A stretch of DNA of 64,000 nucleotides, taken from Channallabes apus. Taxonomy: Eukaryota > Chordata > Actinopteri > Siluriformes > Clariidae. Below, piece by piece: positions 21,850 through 34,010 of the stretch (position 1 is its first letter; every line of letters begins with the position of its first letter). The stretch is taken from NCBI GenBank assembly GCA_030522415.1, contig CM060113.1, positions 10,088,565 through 10,152,564 on the forward strand, written 5' to 3'. The notes under the pieces were generated by a model that made no database searches, was not told the DNA's origin, and saw only the letters and a program-made list of their open reading frames with translations. Made by a program: the position numbers and the translations under genes.

Positions 21850-23752
21850 AAAAGAAAAGTGTTACGGAGTTACAGGACTTTAGGGGACATGTTGTAGCGA
21901 GGTGTTGCTAATCGTCAGCCCGTGATTGAATGATCATCAGCAGGTGTACAAAAGTTTTGGCAATTTGCTAGTTTGGATCATTTGGATGTGTGTAAAGACA
22001 AGGTCAAAAGGGAAAGATACAGCACTTGTTGCTGCACATCAATCTGAAGAGAGGTATAAAACCATCTCCAAACTATTTCAAAGTTCAAAGCATTCAAGAC
22101 AGTTGCTTCCCAGGAGTGGATGTCCCAGCAGATTCACCCCAAGATCAGACCCTGCAATGATCAGAGAAATTCAACAAAAACCCAAGAGCTACATTTCAGA
22201 CCCTACAGGCCTCACTAAGGATCAAGTCTATGACAGCACAATTAGAAGAAGACTGTACAAGTATGGTTTGTTTGGAAGGTTTCCAGAAGAATGCCTCTTC
22301 TGTCTAAAACAGACATGGAAGCATGACTGAGGTTCACAAAACTGTCTCAACACTGAAAAAAATAATTCTTTGAATTTACTTGATTTTAATGTGTACATCG
22401 GTCCCACATCATCAAAATGTGCCCGAATTGCACAAATTTTGCCTGCTAAACCAAAGTATTTCATTCATGTTAAACTTGTGTGAAAGAATAATGTTGACTT
22501 AACATAATTTTTTCATCATTTACTATAATAGCAATTGATTGTGCAATGGTATTGTAATGGGAATTATGTCTATTATACTCCATTATCATTGAAAAGTCTA
22601 ACAATTTCTTAGTGCTTACATCATTCAAATGTTAATGTAATTTTAATAAAAAAATTAATCAGTCAAATTAATTGTATTAGGTTCATTGCACTTATTTACT
22701 ACAGCTGCAACCAACATAATTTAATTATGTTAACATAAATGAATAGGGTTGGTGCAACTCAAGTAAATTTAAATTTCAAGCCCTGGTCAACATAATTCTG
22801 TGAAGGAAGGAAGCATAAGACAAACGGGATAAAACGGAGATTTTTATTTTATATTTAATAAAAACCCTGTCTTACACCAGCAGCAACGTACAAATGAGGT
22901 CTCAATTTGAAAAGATGTACAAAACATAAAACACCACAAATAAGCTTTGCTATTTCCTGTTTTCATAGTGACAACATCTCTTTGATTGAATATAATACTA
23001 AGTTATAATATAATGTTAAGTTGTTAAATTTCATGCAAATACAACATGATTTCTTCATGTTCATCTTGGAAACATGAAACTATTATGTACAAAACACATA
23101 TTACATTTGAGTACATGTAACTTTTTTCAGTGAACAAACCACAAGATATCTGTCCTATTGACAAATGAGACCAACATGGAGTTGTTTGGCCTTAATGCCC
23201 AGCGCCATGTTTGGCAAAACACCTCATGGTGGTGGAGAGGCATTCATTTGGCCTGATTTTGCAGCCACAAGACCTGAGCACCTTGTTATCAATGAGTTGA
23301 CCACGAACTTCTCTGTATAGCAAAGTAGCAGGCATACAGGGCTGTCCAACAGCTAAAGCTTGGTCAAAATTAGGCATGCGAGAGCACAATGATTTGAAGC
23401 ACACTAGTGAATCTACATCACAATGACTGAAAAATAAAATAATCTAGGTTTTGAAATGTGTTTAGACTTCAACCTACAGTAAATGAAATGCTGTGGCAGG
23501 ACCTTAAAAAGAGCTGTTCTTAAGCGAATGCCAAAAAACCTCAAATGAACTAAAGCAACGTTGTAAGGACGAATGGGGCAAAATGATTACTTCCAGTTAT
23601 TGCAGATAAATGTTGATCATGGGAATGCTTAGTATTGAACACAATTAATTTTTTTTTTTTAGTAAAATAAGTACTGGCACAATGAAAACAAATTATATGT
23701 TGTTGTTTGTCTGAGGTTGTATTTGCCTAATACTGAGACCTGCTATGATCAA
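21850..23752 (+). mobile_element. Tc1-like element (family E), interrupted twice
   Basis: Pieces at about 21850-22350 and 23133-23752 read as one Tc1 transposon on the plus strand. The first part shows GKDTALVAAHQSEERYKTIS then KLFQSSKHSRQLLPRSGCPS, the Tc1 DNA-binding domain, and STIRRRLYKYGLFGRFPEEC. The second shows nucleotide stretches for the catalytic half (AATGCCCAGCGCCATGTTTG, GAAATGCTGTGGCAGGACCT). It stops in the 3' trailer at 23752, where a LINE begins. The likely last fragment lies beyond the LINE, at 27606-27640. Confidence 0.82.
22351..23132. mobile_element. CACTG-ended DNA element inserted in the Tc1 copy
   Basis: A 782-bp unit with inverse ends CACTGAAAAAA and TTTTTTCAGTG. 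It lies between Tc1 sequence that reads through once it is removed. The flanks share only AA, which would suit the 2-3 bp duplication of CACTA/EnSpm elements, whose termini begin CACTR. The class is tentative. No coding similarity is seen inside. Confidence 0.65.
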
Positions 23753-24141
23753 ATTCAAATTTTATTTGTCACATACACAGTCATACACAGAACGATATCC
23801 GTGAAATGCTTATACGACCGCCAGTGACCTTAAAAATTAAATAAAAACTTATACGTAAGGAAGAAATATGAATAAAAAGAAATACTAAAGAAAATAAATT
23901 TAACTAGTAAAATAAACTGTACAAATAAGGGCATAATAAAAATATTACAAAATATAGAAATATAGAAGAATAAAAAGTATATATATAAAATTTGAAAGTG
24001 ACAATGGTTGTGCAAACATGCATAAAAAGTGACTTATTAAAGTGTCTTGTGCAATGGTCTAGATATATAAATGTGTAGTGCAAGTGTGTATGAATGTGTC
24101 CATGATTGTCCAGTCAATGTTGGGAGTTTAAAAAGGTGTTA

Positions 24142-25937
24142 TTAGTCCTGTGTGGTGGTGTGATTAAGAGACCTTATCACCTGCGGGAAGAAACTCCTCC
24201 TCAGTCTCTCTGTGTTGGCCTTCAGGGAGCGGAAGCACTTCCCAGACCACAACAGAGAAAACAGTCCATTGTTGGGATGGCTGAGGTCCTTCACGATCTT
24301 CCTGGCTTTGATCCAGCACCGCTTGCTGTAGATTGAGTGCAGGTCAGGGAGCTCGGTGCGGATGATGCGCTCAGCTGATCGCACCACCCTCTGTAGAGCT
24401 CGCCTGTCCTGCATGGTGCTATTTCCAAACCAGGTCGCGATGTTTCCCGTCAGGATGCTCTCTATGGTACAGGAGTAGAAATTCCTGAGCACCTTAGAGA
24501 GCAGTCTGAAGTCTCTCAAGCGTCTGAGGTGGTAGAGACGCTGTCGGGCCTTTTTCACCACGGTGTTGATGTGACAGGACCATGAAAGGTCCTGCGTGAT
24601 GTGAACACTGAGGTATCGGAAGCTGCCACTCTCTCCACTGGGCTCCTGTTGATGACTGGGGTCTGGTAGTTCCTCTCCTGCTTTGTACTAAAGTCCACTA
24701 TCAGCTCCTTTGTCTTGCTGACATTCAGGAGCAGATTCCTCTCGCACCAGTTCTCCAGATTTCCAATCTCCTCCAGGTAGGCTGACTCATCATTGTTGGT
24801 GATCAGGCCCACCACGACAGTGTCGTCAGCAAACTTGATGATGGCGGTGGAGTTGGTAGTGGCCACACAGTCGTGGGTGTACAAAGAGTACAGCAGGGGG
24901 CTCAGAACACAACCCTGGGAGGCTCCAGTGCTGAGAGTGAGTAAGGCTGAGACATGTCTGCCCATCCTTACTGCCTGTGGTCTGCCAGTCAGAAAATTGG
25001 TGCTCCAGCTTGGTGGTGAGTGTGGAGGGAATTATGGTATTAAATGCAGAGCTGTAGTCGATGAAGAGCATTTTAACATAATTCCCTTTCCTAGTGTTCA
25101 GGTGAGTGAGTGATGTGTGGAGAAGATGGGAGATTGCATCGTCTGTGGAGCGGTTTGGACGGTATGCAAACTGTAGTGGGTCGAGTGTGTCCGGTAGTAA
25201 AGAAATGATGAAGTCTCTGACTAGGCACTCAAAGCACTTCATCACTACTGAAGTGAGGGCTACAGGGCAATAATCGTTGAGGGAAGCAGGATGAGGTTTC
25301 TTCAGGACAGGAACAATGATGAGGTCATGAAGGACCTCAGTCACCCCAGTAATGGACTGTTCTCTTTGTTGCGGTCTGGGAAGAGATTCCGCTCCCTAAA
25401 GGCCAACACAGAGAGACTGAGGAGGAGCTTCTTCCCGCAGGCGATAAGGTCTCTCAATCACACCTCCACACAGGACTAATATCATCTTTTAAGCTCACAA
25501 CACTGACTGGACAATCATGGACACATTCATAACCACTTGCACTAAATACTCATACATCTGGACAATTGCACATGTCACCTTTCATGCATATTTGCACAAC
25601 CACTGACACTTTAATACCATATTTCTATATTTTTGCAATATTTTATTATGCCCTTATGCACAGTTAATTTTACAAATTTTACTAGTTAAAATTATTTCTT
25701 TAGTATTTCATTTTTATTGATTATTTATTTTACGTACAAGATTTTATTTTCTTATTTTCTTTTTTTTAAGGTCACTGGCGGTCGTATAAAAAGCATTTCA
25801 CTGCATATTATACTGTGTATGATTGTGTATGTGACTAATAAAATTTGAATTTGAATTTGAATTTGAATGATGGACTCTTTGAAGCATGTGGGGATCACCG
25901 ACTGAGATAAGGAGATGTTGAATATATCAGTGAACAC
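24142..25937 (-). pseudogene. LINE ORF2 C-terminal half: reverse transcriptase, broken and interrupted
   Basis: The minus strand reads VFTDIFNISLSQSVIPTCFK, an interruption at 25866-25321, then [38 protein letters not shown] and [14 protein letters not shown]. These are followed by [20 protein letters not shown] and the catalytic motif FADD (24822-24833), inside [14 protein letters not shown]. The C-terminal region contains KKARQRLYHLRRLRDF and SHPNNGLFSLLWSGK, and ends at the stop after RSLNHTTTQD (24142). Frameshifts occur near 25005 and between the last two segments. The motifs are intact but the frame is not. Confidence 0.88.
25322..25865 (+). mobile_element. 5'-truncated LINE copy nested in opposite orientation
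   Basis: A plus-strand copy of the same LINE family, holding only the last 50 or so codons ([20 protein letters not shown] ... RSLNHTSTQD, stop near 25479), the 3' UTR and about four TTTGAA tail units. It is flanked by AATGATG at 25315-25321 and 25866-25872. Removing the insert and one AATGATG restores continuous RT sequence at that point, so the junctions are exact. Its last coding segment looks better preserved than the host copy. Confidence 0.93.
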
Positions 25938-25958
25938 AGGTGCTAGCAGGCTCTGAGA

Positions 25959-27455
25959 AAATGACCTGAGATGCCGTCTGGTCCTGCTGCTTTCCTGGTG
26001 TTCACTCTCTTGAAGGCTCTCCTCACGTCATGCTCGGAGATGATGAACGCATTTCCGGTGCTGGCACTGTCTTCCTGTCTGCAGCCGTTAGTGCCGCTAG
26101 CATTAGCATCGCTAGCATCTTTAGCTGCAGCCTCGAAGCGAGCATAGAAACTGTTCAGCTCGTCTGCCAGAGTCGCGTCCGCGTTCGTCATATCGGTTGT
26201 TGGTGTTTTGTAGTCTGTAATTGTCCTTAGTCCCTGCCACAGGCTTCTAGAGTCACTCTGTTGGCGTTGTGACTCTAGTTTCCTCCCGTAGCACTGCTTC
26301 GCCTCTTTCACCACCTTCCGCATGTTATTTGACGCAGCTTTGTACGGGTCCATGTCCCCCGATGCAAGTCCCGCATTGTAGGTGGCGGTGCGAGATCTCA
26401 GAGCATCGCGGATGGTTTTATCCCCCCACGGCTTCTGGTTGGGAAATATTCTGATAGTATTTTTCTCCATGGTATCATCCGCTAGTTTCCTGATGAATCC
26501 CACAACCGCTTCCGTAAACACGCTGGTCTGTGTGAGCTGTTTCTGAACATGTCCCAATCTGCGTCATCAAGTGCGTCCTGTAACGCGGCCACCGATTGGT
26601 CCATCCAGCGCGCGACCTCCCTCTGAACCGGAACTTCCTGTTTCAGCCTTTGTTTGTATTTTGGCATGAGGAAGATGGCGGTGTGGTCAGATTTACCAAA
26701 TGGAGGGCGAGATTGTGCCTTGTAGCCGTCCATGACCGTAGTGTAACAATGGTCCAGTGTCCTATCGCCCCTGGTGAGGCAGGTGATATGCTGATGAAAG
26801 TTCGGCATTGCACGTTTGAGGTTGGCACTATTAAAGTCCCCTGCCACAATAAGTGCAGCGTCCCGGTGCTATTTCTGGTGCTGTGTGAGTGCCTCATGCA
26901 GCTCGCATAAGGCAGTGTCTGTGTCCGCTTGAGGCGGGATATAAACGGCGCTATTTATGACCGATGTGAACTCCCGAGGTAGATAAAAAGGACGACACAT
27001 GGTGGAAAGTAGTTCCAGATTTTGGTGTGCAGGAGTGTGTAAGAGGAACAACGCTCATGCTGTTGCACCATTAAACACACGCCGCCTCCCCTTGACTTCT
27101 CCGAGTCCCGTGTCCTGTCCATGCAGTGAACCGAGAAGAACTCGCCCGGCTGGATGGCGTCATCCGGCACCGCTGGGTTCAGCCATGTCTCGGTGAAGCA
27201 GAGGAGATTGCAGTCCAGAATATCTCTCTGGAACTTTATCCTGGCCCAGAGGTTATCGAGTTTGTTCTCCAGTGACTGAACATTGGCAAGCAGGATGCTA
27301 GGCAGAGGTGTGCGGTGTGCACGGGCTCTCAGCCTGTTCCTGACGCCGGCTCCTTTCCCTCGGGGCCGCCGCTTCGCGTCGCGTCCTTTGTTCTCCCTCA
27401 GGATCTCACTCGGCCAGCACGGATCCGGAGTTAAAACATTGAATTGTGAGTACAT
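25959..27455 (-). pseudogene. LINE ORF2 N-terminal half: AP-like endonuclease and linker, broken
   Basis: The endonuclease nicks target DNA to prime reverse transcription. The minus strand shows the opening block LLANVQSLENKLDNLWARIK, then CFTETWLNPAVPDDA (the TETWL box with its catalytic Glu), GDFNSANLKRAMP (the GDFN box) and KSDHTAIFL (the SDH box, with the catalytic Asp-His). These are the expected elements of the AP-endonuclease fold, in order. Linker sequence follows, down to KAAGPDGISGHFLRAC just before 25943, the start of the RT domain. The segments ending at 26955, 26482 and 25943 lie in three frames, so at least two indels are present. A further small deletion after LRAC breaks the entry into the RT. 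Confidence 0.85.
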
Positions 27456-27605
27456 TGTACACCAATAGAAACAAGAGTGTCTCTATCATACCTAATGTAC
27501 TCAATGGTGTTGATTTTGCCGATTTAAAACGCTTAAGAAACAAAAACAAAGAAAAGGTGGTCGGAGCAGTCATGACGGCAGCCAACCTCAACGGAGCCAT
27601 CTTGT

Positions 27606-27649
27606 TAGGATCAGATGATGTTACGATTTTTCTTATAGTTTAACACACA

Positions 27650-27698
<49 letters not shown>

Positions 27699-27701
27699 AC
27701 A
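27606..27701. repeat. Probable Tc1 remnant followed by (CA)n
   Basis: GGATCAGATGATGTTACGAT fits the Tc1 3' trailer broken at 23752. A (CA)n run starts at about 27643 and ends near 27701. Confidence 0.7.
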
Positions 27702-27784
27702 AGAGTTTAAAAAAAGAGTATTAACTTTTGAACATGACTCTAATTTTGTTCTAAAGACACTATTATGATCAGTAAGACATGTAT

Positions 27785-28600
27785 ACATGTTCACACTTCC
27801 TGGACACTTCATTTGTGCACTTTGCTCACACTGGGTTAGACCTCTTTTTGCCTCAAGATCTGCAATAATTCTTTGTGCTGTACATTTAAGAAGTTACTGT
27901 AAACCTAGAGATTTTCGTCCATAATGTTCTGATAGTATCATGATAGCATGATGCAGAACTGCTGCAGATTTGTTGGCTGATCATCCATGATGTGAATCCC
28001 CAGAAAATATGTTCTTGGAAAATATCCCCCACACCATTAAACCGCCACCACCAGCCTGAACCATTGATAGGAAGCAGGATGGATCTATGCTTTTATGTTG
28101 TTTGGATTAAATTCTGACTCTACCATCCAAATGTCAAAGCATAAATTGTGACTCATCATAGCAGGCATTTTTCCAAATAATCTGCTTTAATAATTTTGGT
28201 GAGCCCATGACAATTATAGCCTCAGTTTCCAGTTATTAGCTGACAGGAGTGGCACTGGATGTTATTTGAGTTACTCTTGCCTTTCTATCAGCTTAAACCA
28301 GTCTGGCCATTCTCATCTGACCTCTGGCATCAATAAGGCAGTTTCCCAGAGAATTGCCGCTCACTGTTTTTTTTTTCTTTTTTTCAGACCATATTTCTGT
28401 GAACTATAGTGATGCTTGTGTGTAAAAAATCCCAGCAGTTTGGGAAATACTCAACCAACCATGCCGCATTTACTGTAGTCACTTACTTTAAATCGCCTTT
28501 CTTCCTCATTCTGCTTTTGAACCTTATGAGATCATGTTGACCATGTCTACATGCACCGAGTTGATGTTTGGCTAATTATACATTATCTAACGTGCATTCA
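27785..28600 (-). mobile_element. Tc1-like element (family A), decayed
   Basis: This is the reverse-complement relative of 18488-19605. Matching words include ACCGCCACCACCAGCCTGAA, CCAGTCTGGCCATTCTCATC and TGAGATCATGTTGACCATGT. It is shorter than the plus-strand copy and has internal losses. No frame survives. Confidence 0.75.
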
Positions 28601-28829
28601 AAAAGTCCCTCTGCAGTTGGTGCATAGAGTAGATTAAAATTAAACTTATTATTCTCTTAGTTTACTGTTCTCATAAACTTATGGTTAAATCTCTCACAGT
28701 ATCGCAATATGGTATTCTTGTCTCTGGAAAAAAAGATGCTTGAAAATTTTAAAAGTGCTCTACTAGAAAAAAATGTTATTTGATGGGTAACACTCACAAA
28801 AATACACAGCCTTTTGGTGGTGGACATGC

Positions 28830-29231
28830 ATAAACATTGGCACCCTGACTGGTCTGCAGCTACACAGCCACATACGAAACAAACAAAAACGCATTGTTTA
28901 TTCTGACTCCCTTCTATCAGGACCTGATTAACCTTTTCATCAATGTAAGCTTTAATCCCTTCAATTGAATCACACTCCAGAGGCCTTCCTTGGACCACTG
29001 CAGACCAGGAACATCCCACAAGAGCTACAGTTTTTGGGTTATTCTCACCCAGACATCTAGTCCTTCTAATCCTTTAGCTTGCCAGTTTTTGCTGCTTCCA
29101 ACACATCAGATTCAGAAACAAAATGTTCAGTTGCTTGCTAATATATACCACTTCCAGGTGCCATTGTAATGGGATAATCAGCATTATTCAATCAATTTTT
29201 AGTGGTAGTAATGTTATGGCTGATATGTGAT
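28830..29231 (-). mobile_element. Tc1-like fragment (family B), transposase 5' part
   Basis: The words GGCACCCTGACTGGTCTGCA, CTTCCTTGGACCACTGCAGA and GGAACATCCCACAAGAGCTA match the DNA-binding half of a Tc1/mariner family. The right end GTAATGTTATGGCTGATATG is the terminal repeat also seen at 34538-34556. Confidence 0.75.
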
Positions 29232-30379
29232 CACTTCTAATTAAAATACAAATAAAAATTGTCCATCCTGAAAGGAATGGTGCGGTATGTTAAAAATGTA
29301 ATGTTTAGGTTTTACAAGCTCTCACTGCCCAGCTAGAATGATAATTCCCAGCTAGAATGTTGATTTATTCCTGTGTACACCAAATAAAGTAAGTTTCTAT
29401 GTTGAGCAGGAGAGTAAATTTCCCTAATCGGAAGTGCAAAATATAAGCAGAGACTTAATTACCTTCACATACTGTACACACGCTCACTAATGAGTTACAA
29501 ATACTTAACTCAGGGGCAGAATAGTTACATTTAATAGCCGGTTATCATGCTAGCATCATATTGACATAGAATGCCAATGAGAAAGATTTAATCTCCTCAG
29601 TGAAAGTGACACTTCCTCCTTCACTCCCAGAACACTGCTCCTAGACAGAGCCTAGACTGCCGTATCACGACTCGAATAGCTTTTTCAACCTCTCCTCCCT
29701 CTTCATACAGGCGACTGATCGAGTAACTAATTCATGCATTAATAATGTCTACGCCTTTAGAGGTTGAAGTGTGTTCCTACGGTGTACTATCATCTCCTTG
29801 AATCATTTCTATTTCCTTAATTTTTTTCCAATGTTGTGCATAATATCGACCTTGAAGTCACATAAATTGTTTTTTAAAAAAAGACATTGATTTATTTCAT
29901 GTTTTGAAGTTGGAGAGGCTCATTATTTGTAGAATGTCACAAAAGAAGGACAACCTATCAATGCAAACTATTTATGATAAGGCAAACAGAACAATGATAT
30001 ATCAATTTGAAGATGCTGCTGCCTTGGTAAAATGCTTTCTACTCCTTTTATTGCTTTTGTTTATATTCTATGTTGTTGCTCGAACCTGATCATTTTTGCT
30101 AGAGAAGAACTGCTTAATATCAGGCAGTTCCCTCGAACAGTTTTCCAGAACAATCCTTGACAGTGAATTACATCTGTCAGGTTTCCATCTTCACTGACTG
30201 GATCCTATAATAGAGCTATCATGAAAACATGAAGGTGGCAGAATTAATTTACATATCAACATAGTTTAAAATAGTATGGCCTGACCACAGAGAAATTGTG
30301 TATACACTTCTAGCCATTTTATTCACCATATGAATTATACTTTAACAAAACAATATTAAGCCACAAACTACAACAATAG
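29232..30379. other. No recognised feature
   Basis: Includes a 16-bp direct repeat of CCCAGCTAGAATG at about 29328-29357. No gene or element is seen. Confidence 0.5.
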
Positions 30380-30389
30380 CAACAACAAC

Positions 30390-30426
<37 letters not shown>
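30380..30426. repeat. (AAT)n microsatellite
   Basis: An ACA-rich start followed by about 13 AAT units. Confidence 0.95.
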
Positions 30427-30549
30427 GTTACATCAGGAATAATAACACATTGTGTTGCCACACAATTCTTAAGGATGCACGTCCCCCAGACAGCTTTGAG
30501 ACAGCAAGACGTTTCATCGCCTTTGATTCTATTTAAAGTCTGCAAATAT

Positions 30550-31950
30550 TGTGGTTAAAACAGTGAATAAATGGACCAGCAAGCCAAGGCAGGAACTTCA
30601 GGACTGTTTTGATTGTACCTATTGGCTTGTTTTTTTGAAGTTGCAACTATCAACCTGGACTAACTGACTGAAACTCTGACATCTTACATCACTGTGTGTG
30701 TGCTGACTATGACCTTCTGTACATTCAACAATAACAAAGCTATTGTTCACAGCCAGACTGAGACAATTTCATCAGACCAAGGAGGATGCCTAAAGAAGTG
30801 GGAATAGAGCCTTGTACAGACAAGGCAGAAAATCAGGTTTTTAACAAACAATTCTCTGTCATTATGGAGAGGCCTGCAAGAAATTACAAAAACCCATCTC
30901 CCCCTGATTAGTCTAACAAAGACCTGGCTGATGACCTGTATGGCTTTTATGTCTCTACAGTATATCTTCTATTGCAGGTTTGAGAGGCACACATTTTCAC
31001 TCCCTACCCATTCCAGCCCAATAACTGCTCCCATCACACGTTTGACAACAAGGCCCCCAAATCTTCCTGTAAAGTCTGATCTCTGTTTCAATAGCCCTTA
31101 GCCAGACACTGATTTATTCCACAAGAACGCAGATATGGGGATATAAGGGGTATGAATGTTTATGTACCTCCCAGCCTTGCAGCTGGTACCTAATTACTGT
31201 ATACTGCTCAGTGACAGAGGTATCAATAACAGTGTGTTTAACCAATCTGTCCAAGGTTGTTACCCGCAGCCCTGGCCCAAACTCAAATTCGCAACCTTAT
31301 GGTCACACGGCGAGTGTGCTTGCCCCCTATGACATTCACACTGCATTCAAGAAATATGAACTAGATGTTAGATTCTTATTTCAGACAGAGAAAAAGAAAG
31401 AGAGAGAGAATGGTGAAAAAGGTGACGAAAATGTTGTGCCAACCCCCTGGCTCCAATCTCAAATTAGGCCTTTAGCAGGTACCTGGAACTCCACTCCTGC
31501 TCCAAATGCTCTCCCATTACAAAGCTGAATAGCTACAGGCCCGTCTGTCTGGCATCTGTGGTTATAAAGTCCTTTGTACTGTACAACTTTTGTTGGCCCA
31601 CCTGAAGATCGTCATATGTCACCTGCTGGACCCGATGAAGTGTTGACAGTCCAGGGACAATACAAGGAATATGTGTAATGCTTTCATTCCAGAAATCCTC
31701 TCCTTCAAAATCCCCCAGCTCACTGTATCCCCTGCAATCTGTCAGTGGATCACTGGAAGAAAACAGCAGGTGAGGCTGGAGGAAATCACTTCAGTATTAA
31801 AAAAAAAAAAAAAAAAACACCCAATAAGCACTGGTGCTCTTCAAGGACATGTCCTCTGCCTGCTGCTTTCCTACCTTTACATTAATGACTTGAAATCCAA
31901 TAGTTCAGTTCCTAAACATTTGAAGTTTCCAAATGAGTCTACCCAGCAGG
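30550..31950 (+). mobile_element. LINE remnant (Rex1/L2-like), ORF2 middle
   Basis: Plus-strand peptide traces of a LINE are scattered over three frames: LWRGLQEIT and LADDLYGFY near 30870-30960, NSYRPVCLASVVIKSF near 31530-31572, and ICQWITGRKQQVRLEEIT at about 31737-31790. TGALQGHVLCLLLSYLYIND follows at 31833-31892, corresponding to the RT block normally written [16 protein letters not shown]. The next motif reads KFPNEST where FADDT is expected, so the catalytic site is lost. A run of 18 A lies inside at about 31799-31818. It is a deeply eroded copy. Confidence 0.75.
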
Positions 31951-33179
31951 TACATTTTTGGTTGGGAACATTACAAACATTGTAATGTCTGAAAATATAA
32001 ACAGCCAAAAATAACTCCTCCAAGGGCAAAAACTGCTTAACATCCAAGATCTGCTCTTTAGAACCTGGATATTATACAGTGTGTTTGTTGTATGAACCAT
32101 ATTAAAACACCACTGTATATACTGTAGCAAAGCTATCCCTAAGCAAATGGATACAGCAAATGTTTGCCCTGTACAAATGTACCATGTCTAAATTGTTTTG
32201 TTGCTTTGTTGTGATTTACAGTAATATTTCCTAAAGAAAATGAAATATTTATGAAATGCACAAGCATTCTGCATACAGGAAACATGCGATGCAGGCATTG
32301 TATACTATCCTCTCTTCACATTTACCCTTTACAGCAAGCTAAACATCATCCACTATACTGTACGTAGAGAGACACAAGTTTCAAGTCCAGCATTTATTAC
32401 AACTTGGATCAACTCTACAATGGACCAGAGTGAAACTAAAGGAAAACAAATTTGATCACTTATTAGTCACATGACTAAAAAATGTTTAAATAACTCAAAT
32501 TATGATATTCCGGTTACAAGAAAGCTGTTAATTGAACAGACTTTTCCTATTAAAACATTTGCATTGAAAAGGCTTAAGATTAATTAATATCAAAATTATA
32601 CATCACCCAAACGTAAATAGAAAAAGTAAACTTACAGCTACAGTATTGCTCTTTAGCTCTTCAAAAACAAGGATCGATGGGAATTACCGAAAAAGAGCAT
32701 CCAATCTTAACAACATACATCAGCCATGTGCTCAGCTACTTACTTCCTGGTTTATACATTATCTGCAGTTCCTTAACGAGATGACTAGATGACGGTTACA
32801 CAAAAAGTAACTTAAAGAATGTTAAACAAAACAATGCATTGTGTTTAGGAAGCTGTTGTTTTTATCCTGGAGTCTAGTTGAGATTTCTGTATACTGTGTT
32901 ATAAACTTGCATATGAATGGGCTTTAAGCAGCATAAATAGTATAAATCAGTGATGTTTTTTGGTGGACAACATTGTAACCTGCTGGATATGGTTACTGGA
33001 CTCATTCAAGATGGAGATATGTCTGTTTTACTGAAACAGTTTTTACTGAAACTTGTGAAACATGGCTCTCCCATGAACAAGCTGGTACTCTAGTGCAGTG
33101 GAGCTAAGCATCCCTAAAACTATAGAAAAAAAACAGAACTTGGGAGATGCCCTTCTTTACTGATCCCCCTCAAAATCTC
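31951..33179. other. No recognised feature
   Basis: AT-rich, with no similarity seen. Confidence 0.5.
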
Positions 33180-34008
33180 CAGAAGGTCTGACTCATCTGT
33201 GAAGACCTTCAAGTAAATGGAAATTTTTTCCCAATCTGTGAAATGGGAGACCAACACCAACTTCATCCTGAAAGGGCCAAGCAGAATATGTACTTTCTGT
33301 GGCAACTGGGGGAGTCTGGTTTGGTACAGGAGCTTTATTCTGCTTCTGCACTGCAGTCATCAAATCTGTCATGAGCACATCCATCATGGGCTGGTTTGGA
33401 GCAGCCACAAAACAGGATAGAAACAGACTTGTAGCAAAAAGTAAGAACAACTCAAAAAAGAGAGATGGAGAGATTAGTCCTCCAATGCTGTCCCTCCATG
33501 TCTTCAAGAACCAGGAACCAGCCAAGGAATATCATTAGAGATTCCTGACACACCGGACACAATGTTTTTCAACTTATCCCCTCGGGCTGGCGTTGCAGAT
33601 CCCCATATTACGAAATTTCAACGCACAAGCAGTTTCTTTCCTCATACAGTAACCCTAAAAAAGCTGACCAGGATTATTTGCTAACTGCTATGTCTGTTAT
33701 AGAAACATCAACATATCTCTTCAGATACAAATACACTCATTAATTGCATTTTACATTTCACATTGGATGCACACTGTTGTTGTTTTCACTACCACTCAGT
33801 CTTGAATGTTATGTATAATGTGCTTGCATATTGTGTATCTACTGTATATCTATTATGAGAATATAATTTCCATATGGGATGCACATTATTGCTGTTTGCA
33901 CTATGACAAATGCTGAACCCTTAGATTTATTGTTATCTTTTATATAATCTGCATATTGCTTGGTTATTGTGTATTGTCTATGTATTGTGAATTGTCTGTA
34001 AATATTAT
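33180..34008 (+). mobile_element. LINE remnant (Rex1/L2-like), ORF2 C-terminus and 3' UTR
   Basis: Plus-strand traces include WETNTNFIL, then FCTAVIKSVMSTSIMGWFGA and ATKQDRNRL at about 33344-33440. The FFPHTVTL-like end of the protein lies near 33640, followed by a T-rich 3' UTR. The same C-terminal region appears in the copies at 2396, 24142 and 36430. Frames are broken in several places. Confidence 0.75.
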
Positions 34009-34010
34009 TA

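Larger units (their letters stand above)
23753..27605 (-). mobile_element. Near full-length Rex1/L2-like LINE with target duplication
   Basis: Read on the minus strand, it starts near 27605 and ends at 23753 in a tail whose complement is AAATAAAATTTGAATTTGA. The flanks TATGATCA (23745-23752) and TAGGATCA (27606-27613) match at seven of eight bases and both fit the interrupted Tc1 sequence. Without the nested insert it is about 3.3 kb. It carries an endonuclease and a reverse transcriptase, described below. The 3' UTR holds the words GTCACTGGCGGTCGTATAAG and TGTGTATGACTGTGTATGTG. The class is certain and the clade is probable. Confidence 0.9.

Noticed and set aside
23753..27605. Active LINE
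   Set aside because: Multiple frameshifts in ORF2 plus an opposite-strand insertion in the RT domain.
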